NCBI GenBank assembly: GCA_009599575.1 | Contig: VWND01000095.1 | Span: forward strand, 372,001-436,000 | Direction of reading: 5' to 3' | Origin: Blumeriella jaapii | Lineage: Eukaryota > Ascomycota > Leotiomycetes > Helotiales > Drepanopezizaceae | Length of the DNA: 64,000 bases | In this document: positions 23,310 to 33,827 of the stretch, in pieces | Position numbering within the stretch: the first letter of the stretch is position 1 | How the letters are laid out: every line of letters begins with the position of its first letter | Position numbers and translations under genes: made by a program | The notes under the pieces: generated by a model | The model's database searches: none | What the model was told of the DNA's origin: nothing | What the model saw: only the letters and a program-made list of their open reading frames with translations

Positions 23310-23608
23310 TGTGACGATCTAATCAGTCGAAGGGCTGGGAGATCAGTCAACTGGTCGCCGTATTCACATGGTATAAGAAACGAGCCTTTGGTTCTGTAAC
23401 AACAAAAATATTTATTTAGAATCAACAATTGCAGAAGACAGAGGTTGCTAAAAAAAAAGAGCCTTATATATATAATAGTTTTTATAATTGATGGAAAGAC
23501 CCACCAGAAAATCAGAAAGCTTGCAGCTATACGTAGTTGCTAGGAAGCTTGCAGCTATACGTAGTTGCTGGAATAACACGAGAAGTGGCAACAAAATAAA
23601 TCGTTATA
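23310..23608 (-). repeat. LTR of A2 (3' LTR, 299 bp)
   Basis: It starts tgtgacgatct on the plus strand and ends tcgttata. It contains two 28-bp tandem units (ttgcagc at 23521 and 23549). A polypurine tract (reverse complement of ctaccctcccgtcc, 23609-23622) abuts it. Confidence 0.95.
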
Positions 23609-23622
23609 CTACCCTCCCGTCC

Positions 23623-26600
23623 GAAAAAAGCGCGCCCTCGAGCTTTTATCTATTAATACGTTATTATTTAAATAATCGTACGAGTCCAAACTTTCGGAAT
23701 ATGCTTTTAGCCAGTTTATAAGTTTTGCAAAAGAACCGGAAAGTTTTTTATGCGCCAAATAAAAATCGCGCATTTTCAAAAAAGCGTATATAAAATCAAA
23801 CGCGGAATACTACGTAAAATCTTTATTTAAGTTTATTTAAAAAGCTTTGTACTAAAGGGTTTTCCGCTGCATTCGATAAACGATTAATTTTTCGATTTCG
23901 TATTTAAGCTTATTAATTATATTAATAAATTCAGGGGCTGGGTTAACCTGACTTGGAAGCGCGTCGTCAGCTGTTTTACGCAGTCGATTAGCGTGAAAAA
24001 CTGGATGTACGTTTATAATATTAGAAAGGTTTAATTTAAAAGCGTTATCGAAAATTTTGGCTACAATTTTGAAAAGGCCGTTTGTAGGATTATCGAATTT
24101 GCGGAAGGGCCGAAAGGTCGGAAATAGGCGCATATCGAGCCATACGTAATCGCCAATATTAAAATCGTTCGCGCGGCGAGATTTATTCGCATTTTTTTTA
24201 TTTTGTCGTGGGTTTATTAAAGGTGCGATTTGGCGAAGTTTCAGGCGTCGTAATGGCGGCGAGCGTACGCACGAGCTTTGTTTGCGTTTAGCTTATGTAA
24301 AAGGTTAGGAAAAGGAAAAGTATCGAGCTTCCAGTTTTAATTAATATAAGAAATATAACCGTATACAATTTCAAAAAGTAAAAAGCCACCTAGATTTTCG
24401 TAAGAAAAAACCATTTGAGCGAAATTTATTATTAAAAAAAATTCGTTCCAATCGTTTTAATAAAAGTTTACGAAAGGTCGAAAGCGTTTTTGCAGATATT
24501 GGTTATAAATTTCGGTTTGACCGTCGGTTTTAAAATAAGCGGCTATCGAAAGCTTTAGTTGCGTACCGAATATTTTGTTTAATTCAGACCAGAAAATAAA
24601 TTAATATTAAAAGCCACGATCGCTAATAATACTTTTTGAAGGGTCAAAATACTTATATACGTGGAATATATACAGTTTGGCGAGGTTTCGAGCGTCGATA
24701 TTTTTATAGCAGAAAATCGAAATAATTTGCTTAAAAAAGCGATTTATTACTACGAATACGTTATCGTAACCGTATTTGTTTTTATTAAAGCTGCAAAAGT
24801 TTATTATAATATGCTTTCAAAGGTGGTCAGAAACAGGAAAAGGCTGAAAAAAGCCGGAACGCTTATTTTTTGAAACAAAATTTTTTCGATAAGCGTAGCA
24901 ATTGCGACAGTATTATTTTACGAAGGTTGTTATATTTCGCTAATAATATTGGTTCGAAAGCAATTGCGTAGTTTTGCGAACGCTAGAATGAGCGGTAAAA
25001 ATCTGGTCGTATATTTTTCGTATAAAGGCCAGACGAAGATAATCGACGTTTGATATTATCAGGCGACCGTAATATAGCAGCAAATCGCGTTTAAATATAT
25101 ACGGAATATTATTGTCGTTCCTTTTCGTAGCGTTTCGTACAGCTTCTTTTCGGAGAGCCATCAGGCTGCTAGCTGTGCGATTAGCGTAAAAAAGCTGATT
25201 AACGACACGGAGTGCGGATAAAAAATCAGTTATTTCAACGATAAAAACAGCTGTTTCGGAGGCCGTGGGCGGTCGAAGTTTTTTAGTTAAAAGGCGGTAA
25301 TCGATCTGATCGGCTCGAAAAAGTGTTTGCAGACGCTGGATGCGTTTAAAAGAGTTTTGGCGGTCGAATTCGTTCGTACGACGTGTTAATGCGTCAGCTA
25401 AAAAATTGTGTTTATTTGGTTTATACGTAATAAAAAAGTTGTAGTCGGCGAGAAGTTCGGCTCAGCGTGCTTATCGAGCGTTTAAAAATTTGAAGATTAT
25501 AAAATATTCCAAAGCTTTATAATTAGTAATTATTTTAATTTAATAAACTAAGCCAGTTAGTTTAGTACGAAAGTTGCCTAAAGATTTCACGATTACGAGT
25601 ATTTTTTTGTCGTATACGACGTAGTTTAGCTTTGCGAAAGCTATGATTTTGCTAAAGTAGGCGACTGGAAGCCAATCGTCGCCATGGAATTGCGAAAGCA
25701 TAAAAGTTACTACGCCGTCGGAAGCGTTAATTTTTAATATGCAGGGAAGGTTTTGCTTGTAATATTGTAGAACTGGTGCAGTAATAAAAGCTAATGTAAA
25801 AAGGTCGAAACTCTCCTGATATTCAAAAGTGAAATTAAAAGAAACGTTAGCTTTGGTTAAATGGATCAAAGGCTTTGCAATTATACCGTAGTTTCGAATA
25901 AAACGTCGGTAGAAGTTATAAAAACTAAAAAAGCTTTATATATTTTTTACAATAATAAAAGGCTTTTAGTAAGCGATTACGGAGATTTTCTTTGGATCTA
26001 TTTCTAAGCTTTCAGTCGAAATAATAAAGCCTAGGTAACGGATCCGTATAACGTTAAATTCAGACTTCCGAATATCGGCTTGTAATTTAGCGTCAGCGAG
26101 CTTTTGAAGCATTTTGCGAACGTATATAGCGTGTTTCAAAAGGTCGGACGAATAAATAAAAATATTATCCAGATATGCAATGCAGAAATCGTTCAAATAA
26201 TCGAAAAAAACGTCGTTTATATAACGTTGATAAATTGCGGATTTATTAATAAGGCCAAAAAGTAGCATTTTGCATTTATAGGCGCCGTAACGCGTACGAA
26301 ACGTCGTTAATTTTTTATTGGCGAAGTCTATTCGAATTTTATGAAAGGCTTGACGAATATCGAGCTTCGTAAAAATTCGCGTTTCCGAGAAACGAGCAAA
26401 AGTTTTATCGATAAAAAAAAGAGGGTAGCGATTTTTATAAGTAATATTATTAAAAGCTCGATAATCGATACAAAAACGCAGTGAACCGTCGGGTTTTTTA
26501 GCGAAAAGCATTGGAACAGCGAAAAAAGCGGTAGAAGGTTCGATAAAACTTTTATTAAAATTGTTTGCAAATAAGTTTTAATAATTTCGAGCTTTGGAAT

Positions 26601-27860
26601 CGATATTTTGTATAAAAAAATGTATTTTAGCTTTTTTTTATTTATAATAAGCTCGATTTTATAGTCGTAGGACCGGTGAAAAGCTAGCTCGTTATTGGCG
26701 GCCTTAGAAAACACGTGTTCGAGGTTTTTATACTTCGGGAAAAAAGATTCGAAAAAAGGTTTATTCGAAGTTAGCTTTGTTAAGCTGGTTAAAAAGGTCG
26801 AAATCGATATTTTATTAATTTTGAAACGTTCGAAAAAACTGTAAGATTAGGTTTTAAAAAAAGTATTATACGTAAGGTCGTTTAATATTCTGTCGATTTC
26901 GTATAAAAAAGTTGAAAACACTTTAATTGCTTTTTTTCTGAAAATCAGTTTAAAAGCGTATGTAATAATTTAGCAGATGGAAATTGGATAAGCAGTAGGT
27001 TAAGGGATTCGTTTTCGAACTGATCGTTTGAAAAGTTCAGGAAATAGCTTGTTTAAATTATCGATTATATTAAGCTAAAAGGCTATCGCGGCGAAAGCTT
27101 TTTTTCGGTTTTTGATATAATTGTTTTTCGTAGAACGAGAAAGCTGTTTTGACGAAAAAAAAAAAAAAAAAAAAAGAAATAATAAAAAGGGGATCGGCAG
27201 CCTGAAAAAGTGGTGTAATTTTTTATATTATTTTATTAGCGTCGCTATCGAAATTGGCACCGCGAATAAAATTCGACTTTTTCGCGCTTCGCATAGCGTC
27301 GTAAATCTGCCATAATTGATTAAGGTTTTTGTTACGTTTTATAGCGTCGTTTTAATAGCGAGATTGAATCTTTCGGAAATGCAAATAAAAAACTTTAATA
27401 CAACGAGCGTAAAAGGCTGTGGAAGGATAAAACTTCGGCTAATAAAGCTTGCGTTTATTACAGTTTAATAGAATTTGATATTCGGCCAGCCAAGCTTTTT
27501 TAAAATTATATTATAATTTCCGAAATTAATAATTAAAAAAAAAATAAACGATTGTATTCGATTGTTAATAATAAAATTAAAAAGCGTAAAATATATAATT
27601 AAATGGCCACGAGCTTTATTATATTTTTTTACAAGAAAAAAAGCCGAAAAAAATTAAATTAAAAGTTTTAAAAAAAAAAAAAAGGATTTAATCAGCGCCG
27701 AATCGATTAACGCATAACCGTTCGCTTTAAAATCGGCGAGCGCTTTTATTTTATACGAAAGGTTATTTTTAATAAATATAACGGGAATTATTAATAAATC
27801 GTTATTAAAAAGTTTTCGAACGTTAAAGTAACGCATATCGCGCAATACGCTTAAAAAAGG
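23623..27860 (-). pseudogene. A2 pol remnant: protease to chromodomain
   Basis: Minus strand, N- to C-terminal. The protease is at 27654-27845 (ALADFKANGYALID, with Phe for Ser in the DSG motif). RT at 25966-26511 is open for 181 codons with LRFCIDYRAFNN and YLDN, where the catalytic motif is YLDD. RNase H is at 25540-25869 (NASDGVVTFMLS). The zinc-binding and integrase region runs from 25161 to about 24450, with Asn for the first catalytic Asp. The linker and chromodomain are at 24133 to about 23780 (KLKYEIEKLIVYRMQRKT). A 1-bp deletion at about 26562-26567 relative to A4 and A5 shifts the frame at the RT N-terminus. Confidence 0.9.
27235..27267. repeat. 33-nt module in A2, related to D modules
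   Basis: Begins ATTAGCG and ends CACCGCGAAT. In reverse complement its first half matches the D module at 18125 (ATTCGCGGTGC) and it has the same 33-nt length. It lies between protease and RT of A2. Confidence 0.5.
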
Positions 27861-27899
27861 TTTTGCTTAAGCCTAAGCGTTTTTCCGATTAGCGGAAAA

Positions 27900-29170
27900 A
27901 CTTTTAACTTTTTTATATATATTTTAGAAATCGTTTGAAAAAAAATTTTCGTTTTTATTATTATTATCGGAGGGCGAATCTTCGGCCGGTTCGACCTCGT
28001 TTATATTTATCAGTTTGAAAAGGCCTTTGGGTAGAACCGAGGATCGGCCCGTAAAAGGTTTTGCAAATTGGCTTTTTTGAATTTTTTAATATGAAATAAA
28101 AAACGAGCGTTGTCGTTGATCCGATCGAAAAAAAAAAACGCCAGGAGGGGCGTTTTAGCGTAGAAAAAAAGGAAAAACAAAGGGCTGAAAAAAAGCTTAT
28201 GAAGCATTAAAACGATTTTCGTACGTACGATTTGACTCGTAGTACGCTTTGGTTAAAAATCTATTATTTTAATAAATAATAGATTTGGTTAAAAAGCGAT
28301 TCGCGTATAAAATTCGTTTAGCTAATTAATTTTGTTTTTTTTATCGAACGGCGGTAAGCCAATTCTTAAAAATCGTTGTACGCGCTTATTCCAAATACAG
28401 CTTTTTTCGTAAACGCTTTGGTATTTTATCGCGGAAGGCGTTTCGAAACTGTTTGTTAATTCGTATTTGGACGTTCGCTGCGAAAATGGAAAATCGCAGA
28501 TAAAAGCGTTAAAAATCGTCGTGCGTATTTATTGCAAGTATTTTAAACTCGTTTTCGGCCTTTTAAACGTCGGAAAAGTCGGCCAGGAAATCGGCGATCT
28601 TTTTAATTAATTTTTCGGAAAATATAAAATCGGAGCGGTTTAAAATACGCGGGATTAGAAATTTTTTTGCTACGCTTTCGGTCTGATCGAATATATAATT
28701 TTTGCGAAATCGATCGCTAGCGAAATAATCGTGATAAAATTCGAGGTTATCGAAAACTTTAGTTTTTTAATAGCGTATTTTGTAATCTTTACTATTATTT
28801 AATTTAAACTTAAAATTCGGAACGCGTTTTATACGAGCTAGTCGAAAATCAGCAAATAAATGGAAATTATAGCGTTCAAAAAGCGCGCTAAGGTTTTGGC
28901 CGTTATAAAAAGATTTAAAAAGTTCGCGAAAAGCGTGGAAGTTGATTTGCAGCGTTTGTTGGTTAAAATGAAACGTTGCGAAAAAAAGCAGCAGATTCGC
29001 GACTGGCAGAAACACGTTCGATGGATTTTACCAAACGCTCTGATTAAGGGGTCTGTCGCAGTCGTATAGTTTCCAGAAGTTGTCGTTTACGCTTTTGCGC
29101 TTTTTTCAGTTGATTTTGCAGAAGTCTTAACTAAACGCTTTTAGCGCTAAGGTGTGAAAAGGTGGCAGGC
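27900..29170 (-). pseudogene. A2 gag remnant
   Basis: The minus-strand region upstream of the protease has open stretches at 28767-29015 and 28010-28207. Between them the sequence reads on through RIP stops (for example KNYIFDQTESVAKKFLIPRI and INKQFRNAF), a capsid-like Gag of fungal chromoviruses. I see no zinc knuckle with clear spacing. The start is uncertain because the N-terminal part is Ser/Pro- and Lys/Glu-rich and interrupted. The plus-strand open frame 28860-29069 is a shadow. Confidence 0.7.
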
Positions 29171-29469
29171 GAAGTGGTTGGCGCTCTGCCTTTTCCTTTG
29201 TTTTTTTTTCTTCGGGGGAAGAACTGTTTTTCAAAAAAAGAAGTTTTTGGGGGAGGCTGATTCTTCGCTGATTAAAAGGAAAGTTAAGGTATAATAGCAG
29301 AAGCTGAAAAGCTCTGCTAAGGGAAAGATCGTTGAACAGAAGCTATCCTTCGCGAAATGCGAAAATAGGCCTTTTCACGACCGGTCGATCACTTTGGTAT
29401 GACCCGTAAAAAATTCGAAGGGAAAGATAATTTACGCCGTCGCCAGCGTAGAAAAAGAGTTGTTAATAA

Positions 29470-29768
29470 TATAACGATTTAATTAATTAAAAAGCTGGGA
29501 GATCAGTCAATTGATCGCCGTATTTATATAGTATGAAAAACGAGCTTTTGGTTTTGTAACAATAAAAATATTCATTTAGAATTAACAACTGCAAAAGGCA
29601 AAGATTGCTAAAAGAAGAGAGCCTTATATACATAATAGTTTCCATAATTAATAGAAAGACCCACCAGAAGACCAGGAAGCTTGCAGCTATACGTAGTTGC
29701 TGGGGAGCTTGCAGCTATACGTAGTTGCTGGGGTGACACGAGAGGTGGCAACAGAGTGAATCGTCACA
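29470..29768 (-). repeat. LTR of A2 (5' LTR, 299 bp)
   Basis: It starts tataacgattt and ends gaatcgtcaca on the plus strand, with two 28-bp tandem units (ttgcagc at 29681 and 29709). The last 110 bp are almost free of RIP changes. Confidence 0.95.
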
Positions 29769-30356
29769 ATTTAAAGCTGCTGAGCCGCAGTGAATTTTTT
29801 AGCGTTAGCAAATATACTGGGCAGTCGGTTTGAAAGCATTCGTCGGTTTGAAAATACTAGGATATCAGCGTCGTATAATTCGATTTTAAATTCGATCGTA
29901 GGGCGAAAGGATTCAGCAGATAAATCGGCTGCAAATAACTGTGGTTCGGTAAAAAAGTCGTGAAATAAAAACTCGCTGCCAAAGTCGTCGAAGGAGCCTG
30001 GAACGAATAAAAATGCGAAAGCGCTAAAGGCGGAAACAAAAAATGGAAATGCTGATTCGAAGCCGAATCGTACGGATTGCGTTCGTTTTCGGATGCCGCG
30101 TCGATTTATAAAAAAAGCATAAGATGTTGTAATATTAAAAAGAAGCGATTCGAATTGCAGAAGCAGATCGAATTAATAAAAAAAAAAAACTTCAGCTTTT
30201 TTTAAAAACAAAATTAATAGAAAAAAGTTTTAATTAAAACACCGATAAATAAACGTCGGTACGGGCGGCTTGAAAAAAGTTCGAATTGCAAAGGCAGATC
30301 GAATCTTTAACCGTGGATACAAAGCTTTTTAGCGAAAATTGTTTGGTTTTTTTTTA
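29769..30356 (-). pseudogene. B1 leader and gag N-terminal part
   Basis: Minus-strand sequence between the B1 5' LTR and the A2 insertion, colinear with B2 47386-47960. It includes the shared tracts with regularly spaced cgaa/ttcg around 30080-30330. The minus open stretch 29857-30039 falls in the gag N-terminal region but is not itself recognisable. The attta at 29769-29773 is the second TSD copy of A2. Confidence 0.8.
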
Positions 30357-30601
30357 TATTATAGCTAGCTTAAAAATAATTAGAAAAATAATATAAACCA
30401 AAAGATACGTATATAAATTAAAAAAAAAACACCGAGCTAAAATGCTCGGAATCGCGAATTTTATATATAATGGGTTGCGCTTATAGGTCACGTGACTTAG
30501 CGCGAGGCCTAATAGCCGAGGTGGTCCGTGCCCAAACCTTAATCCAACACCACCAGCATTCACCACTGGCAACTACCACTAGCCAGGCCAGGATCGTAAC
30601 A
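30357..30601 (-). repeat. LTR of B1 (5' LTR, 245 bp)
   Basis: Reverse complement of the B2 LTRs: it starts tattatagctagc and ends aggatcgtaaca on the plus strand. It keeps TCACGTGA (30488-30495), the TATA-like box and the hairpin (caccgagctaaaatgctcgg). The part distal to the hairpin is scarcely mutated. Confidence 0.95.
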
Positions 30602-31413
30602 CTATATCGATATTTTCGAAGCCAAGCAAATATAAATTTCCGAAAAAACCGTTTAAAAACGAAATATCGAAAAAGTCGCTTTTTTCGAAAAAATTAAAAA
30701 AAAACGAATTAGCCGAAAAAGCCGATTAATTACGTAAAATAAATTTCGCAAAACTCCGATTACGCAAACGCCGAAGATTGGAAATCCGAGGAGCTAAGCT
30801 AACTGGTCGCGTAAAATCACGCGGACGATCTTTTTTAAATATAAAAAAAGCTATATCGATGTTTTTAATTAAAATAATAAAGTTTGAATTTATTAGAAAA
30901 CTGGTGGAGAAATAAAGAAATTAAAGTTTTTAAAAACGACGAAACGCTTATTTAAGCTGAATTGGTTTTATTTACGCTTCGCAACGATAAAAAATATAAA
31001 CAAATTATATAAATATTACAATATCGCGTTATAGCCGCATTCGGACGACAAAAGGACTTTTCCGCGCTTTAAAAATAGCTGATCACCGGATTGGCAATTA
31101 GTTAAAAACTATATTGCGTTATATTTATATTTTTTTATTTTTTTTTATTTTTTTTGTTTTAAATTCATTTTTTCTATACGCTTTTAATAATTAAATATTT
31201 CTAAAGCTCGGAAAAGCTCGTAGTCACGTGATAACGAGCCTTTTCGGAGATTAGTTTTTCCGAGCGATTGACTAAGCGAGCCCGAATCTTCCGTTTTCTG
31301 CGGAAAGCTCGCCAGTCAAATTTAGAATAATACAAGTAATATTTTATTACATACAATTTATCCGTCCCAGCCTCCGGTGAGGGTTCCTACCGACTATTCG
31401 GCTATGCAAGACA
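30602..31413 (+). mobile_element. Family E copy E1, copia element, 3' end
   Basis: The plus-strand 3' region and 3' LTR of a copia element whose remainder lies left of the window, because B1 is inserted in it. The sequence is the reverse complement of E2 54383-55200. Sense-strand translation gives LVLFTLRNDKKYK and ALKIADHRIGN near 30970-31090, in the 3' region discussed under E2. The element sits in the copia RNase H region of F; tattt (31414-31418) is the expected right TSD. Confidence 0.88.
31112..31413 (+). repeat. LTR of E1 (3' LTR, 302 bp)
   Basis: It starts tattgcgttatatttat (for TGTTGCGC) and ends ggctatgcaagaca. It contains TCACGTGA at 31224-31231 at the centre of a long imperfect palindrome (about 31206-31250). 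Confidence 0.93.
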
Positions 31414-32200
31414 TATTTATACAAAAAGTATAAATTAGTGCAAATTATTATTGGAATATCGGAAAGATTAAGCTTTTGAGTAATTATACGTAAAGTTGTG
31501 GCGATGCAAATAGCGATATTTATTTCAGAAACTATTTCGTATATTTTTAAAATTAATACGCTTCGTATAATTCTTTAGCATTTGGTTGAGCTTGCTGCAA
31601 TAAAGTTCCCTTTTATTTTGAATAAATTATTAAGCTGAATTTTATTGGCTAGAAAAACCTCGTAGCCAATTTGCGAACTGCAGTTTTTGTTATTGGCAAA
31701 TAAGCCGTTAACAAATACAAATAGCTTTGCAATAGCGAGGTCGATTTGTATAAATAAAAGCTTTTGATTTTGATTATTTATTATTTATCGAATTCTTTTG
31801 TTAATTGTATCGATATTTAATTGAATAAGATTTTTCATTTGTATTTATGCAGCTATTAAAAAGTCGAAAATAGCTACGGGTTAATATAGACTAGTAATAT
31901 AGGCTTTTCGAGCGCGTTGGGCGAGGTAATTGCTTTTATCGTTTTTGATTAGCTCGAGTTTTTTTTTGCTTAGTTTTTTTATTTAAAAAGAATAAAACCT
32001 TTTGATTTATGTAGGGTTTTTTCGTTGAAGGTCAAAACGTTGCTTTTATTTAGTATGTTTTAAGGTTTCGTATTAAAGTTTGCTGCTTGCAATTCGGCCT
32101 TTTTTAAAGCCGAGAAAACGTCGTCTGCTAGCTGCAACGTGTCGTTTGTTTGCATTTTTACGATTGCGAAAGCAGAAGTAATAGAAATAAGCAAGCAGGA
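31414..32200 (-). pseudogene. Family F copia fragment: RT end and RNase H
   Basis: On the minus strand, reading RIP stops as Gln, the segment gives FVNGLFANNKNCSSQIGYE, then STKC, RIIRSVL and IPIIICTN. This is the RNase H region of a fungal copia lineage (FTDASFANNKDLSSQIGY... in relatives). The part nearer 32200 is the end of RT. It is not similar to the RNase H region of E2, so F is a separate lineage. E1 truncates it at 31414 and A3 at 32200. It is the oldest layer of the left stack and is less RIP-altered than its neighbours. Confidence 0.8.
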
Positions 32201-32469
32201 TGTGACGATCTAATCAGTCGGAGGATTGGAAGATCAGTCAATTGGTCGCCGTATTTATATGGTATAAAAAACGAGCCTTCGGTTTTATAACAAAAATATT
32301 TATTTAGAATTAATAACTGCAAAAGACAGAGGTTGCTAAAAAAAAAAAGCTTTATATATATAAATAGTTTTTATAATTGATAGAAAGATCCATCAGAAAA
32401 CCAAGAAGCTTGCAGCTATACGTAGTTGTTAGAATAATACGAAAGGTGGCAAAAAAGTAAATCGTTATA
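32201..32469 (-). repeat. LTR of A3 (3' LTR, 269 bp)
   Basis: It starts tgtgacgatct and ends aatcgttata on the plus strand. It has only one copy of the 28-bp unit that A1 and A2 carry twice. Confidence 0.95.
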
Positions 32470-33546
32470 TTATTTTTTCGTTCGAAAAAAGCGCGCTTTC
32501 GAGCTTTTATTTATTAATACGTCGCTATCCAAATAATCGTACGAATTTAAACTTTCGGAATACGCTTTCAGCCAGTTTATAAGTTTTGCAAAAGGATCGG
32601 AAAGCTTTTTATGCGCTAAATAAAAATCGCGCATTTTTAAAAAAGCATATATAAAATCAAACGCGGAATACTACGTAAGATTTTTATTTAAGTTTATTTA
32701 AAAAGCTTTGTACTAAAAGGTTTTCCGCTATATTCGACAAGCGATTAATTTTTCGATTTCGTATTTAAACTCGTTAATTATATTAATAAATTCAAAAGCT
32801 AAGTTAATTTAATTTAAAAGCGCGTCGTTAGCTGCTTTACGCAGTCGATTAGCGTGGAAAACTAAATGTACGTTTATAATATTAAAAAGATTTAGCTTAA
32901 AAGCATTGTTAAAATTTTTGGCTATAATTTTAAAAAAACCGTTTGTAAGATTGTCGAGCTTGCGAAAAGGCCGAAAAGTCGGAAATAAACGTATATCGAG
33001 CCAAATATAATCGCTAACGTTAAAATCGATCGCGCGGCGAAATTTATTCGCATTTTTATTTTATTTTATCGTAGGCTTATTAAAAATGCGATTTAGCGAA
33101 ATTTCAGGCGTCGTAATAACGGCGAGCGTACGCGCGAGTTTCGTTTGCGTTTAGCTTATATAAAAAATTAAAAAAAAAAAAAGTATCGAGCTTTTAGTTT
33201 CAATTAATATAAAAAATATAATCGTATACAATTTCAAAAAATGAAAAACCATTTAGATTCTCGTAAGAAAAGATTATTTAAGCGAAATTTATTATTAAAA
33301 AAAATTCGCTTTAATCGTTTTAATAAAAGTTTACGAAAGGTCGAAAGCGTTTTTGCAAATATTAGTTGTAAATTTCGGTTTGACCGTCGGTTTCAAAATA
33401 AGCGGCTATCGAAAGCTTTAATTATATATCGAGTATTTTATTTAATTCAGACCAGAAAGTAAATTAATACTAAAGGCTACGATCGCTAATAATACTTTTT
33501 AAAAAGCTAAAATACTTATATACGTAAAATATATATAATTTGGCGA
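32201..33546 (-). mobile_element. Family A copy A3, 3' part
   Basis: Minus-strand chromovirus with its 3' LTR at 32201-32469, then chromodomain and integrase C-terminal half. The left flank cagga (32196-32200) is the TSD. It is interrupted at 33546 by A4 (TSD ggcga, 33542-33546 and 46397-46401). The frame resumes at 46402. Stops are frequent. The open stretch 33241-33462 (plus) is a shadow of integrase. Confidence 0.92.
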
Positions 33547-33813
33547 TATAACGATCTAATCAGTCGGAGGGCTGGGAAATCAGTCAACTGGTCGCCGTGT
33601 TCATATGGTATAAAACGAGCCTTTGATTTTATAACAAAGATATTCATTTAAAATCAACAACTGCAAAAGGCAGAAATTGCTAAAAAAAGAAAGCCTTATA
33701 TATATAAACAATTTCCACAATTGATAAAAAAACCCATCAGAAGACCAGAAAGCTTGCTGCTACACGTAGTTGCTAAAGTAATACGAAAAGTGGCAAAAAA
33801 ATAAATCGTTATA
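33547..33813 (-). repeat. LTR of A4 (3' LTR, 267 bp)
   Basis: It starts tataacgatct and ends aaatcgttata on the plus strand. The single 28-bp unit has the variant gcttgctgctacacgtag. Confidence 0.95.
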
Positions 33814-33827
33814 CTACTCTTCCGTTC

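Larger units (their letters stand above)
23310..29768 (-). mobile_element. Family A copy A2, complete chromovirus (6459 bp)
   Basis: A full-length minus-strand element with 299-bp LTRs and a perfect 5-bp TSD, attta (23305-23309 and 29769-29773), inserted in gag of B1. B2 shows the uninterrupted site near 47955. Gag, protease, RT, RNase H, integrase and chromodomain are all present. It is the least decayed A interior in the window: RT is open over 181 codons. Confidence 0.96.
2511..30601 (-). mobile_element. Family B copy B1, Ty3/gypsy, split by four insertions
   Basis: B1 is a minus-strand element whose parts are scattered over 28 kb. They are RNase H/RT (2511-3919), the protease-RT linker (9928-10491), protease and gag (21839-23309), the gag N-terminal region (29769-30356) and the 5' LTR (30357-30601). 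Order and orientation match the uninterrupted copy B2 (47137-53534), so no rearrangement is needed beyond insertion of A1, C, D and A2. Integrase and the 3' LTR must lie left of the window. B1 itself is inserted in copia element E1; the flank ctata (30602-30606) is the probable right TSD. Confidence 0.93.

Noticed and set aside
27150..27180. A-rich homopolymer tracts as poly(A) tails of LINE elements
   Set aside because: They lie inside A between gag and RT at the same place in A2, A4 and A5, with no LINE domain nearby.
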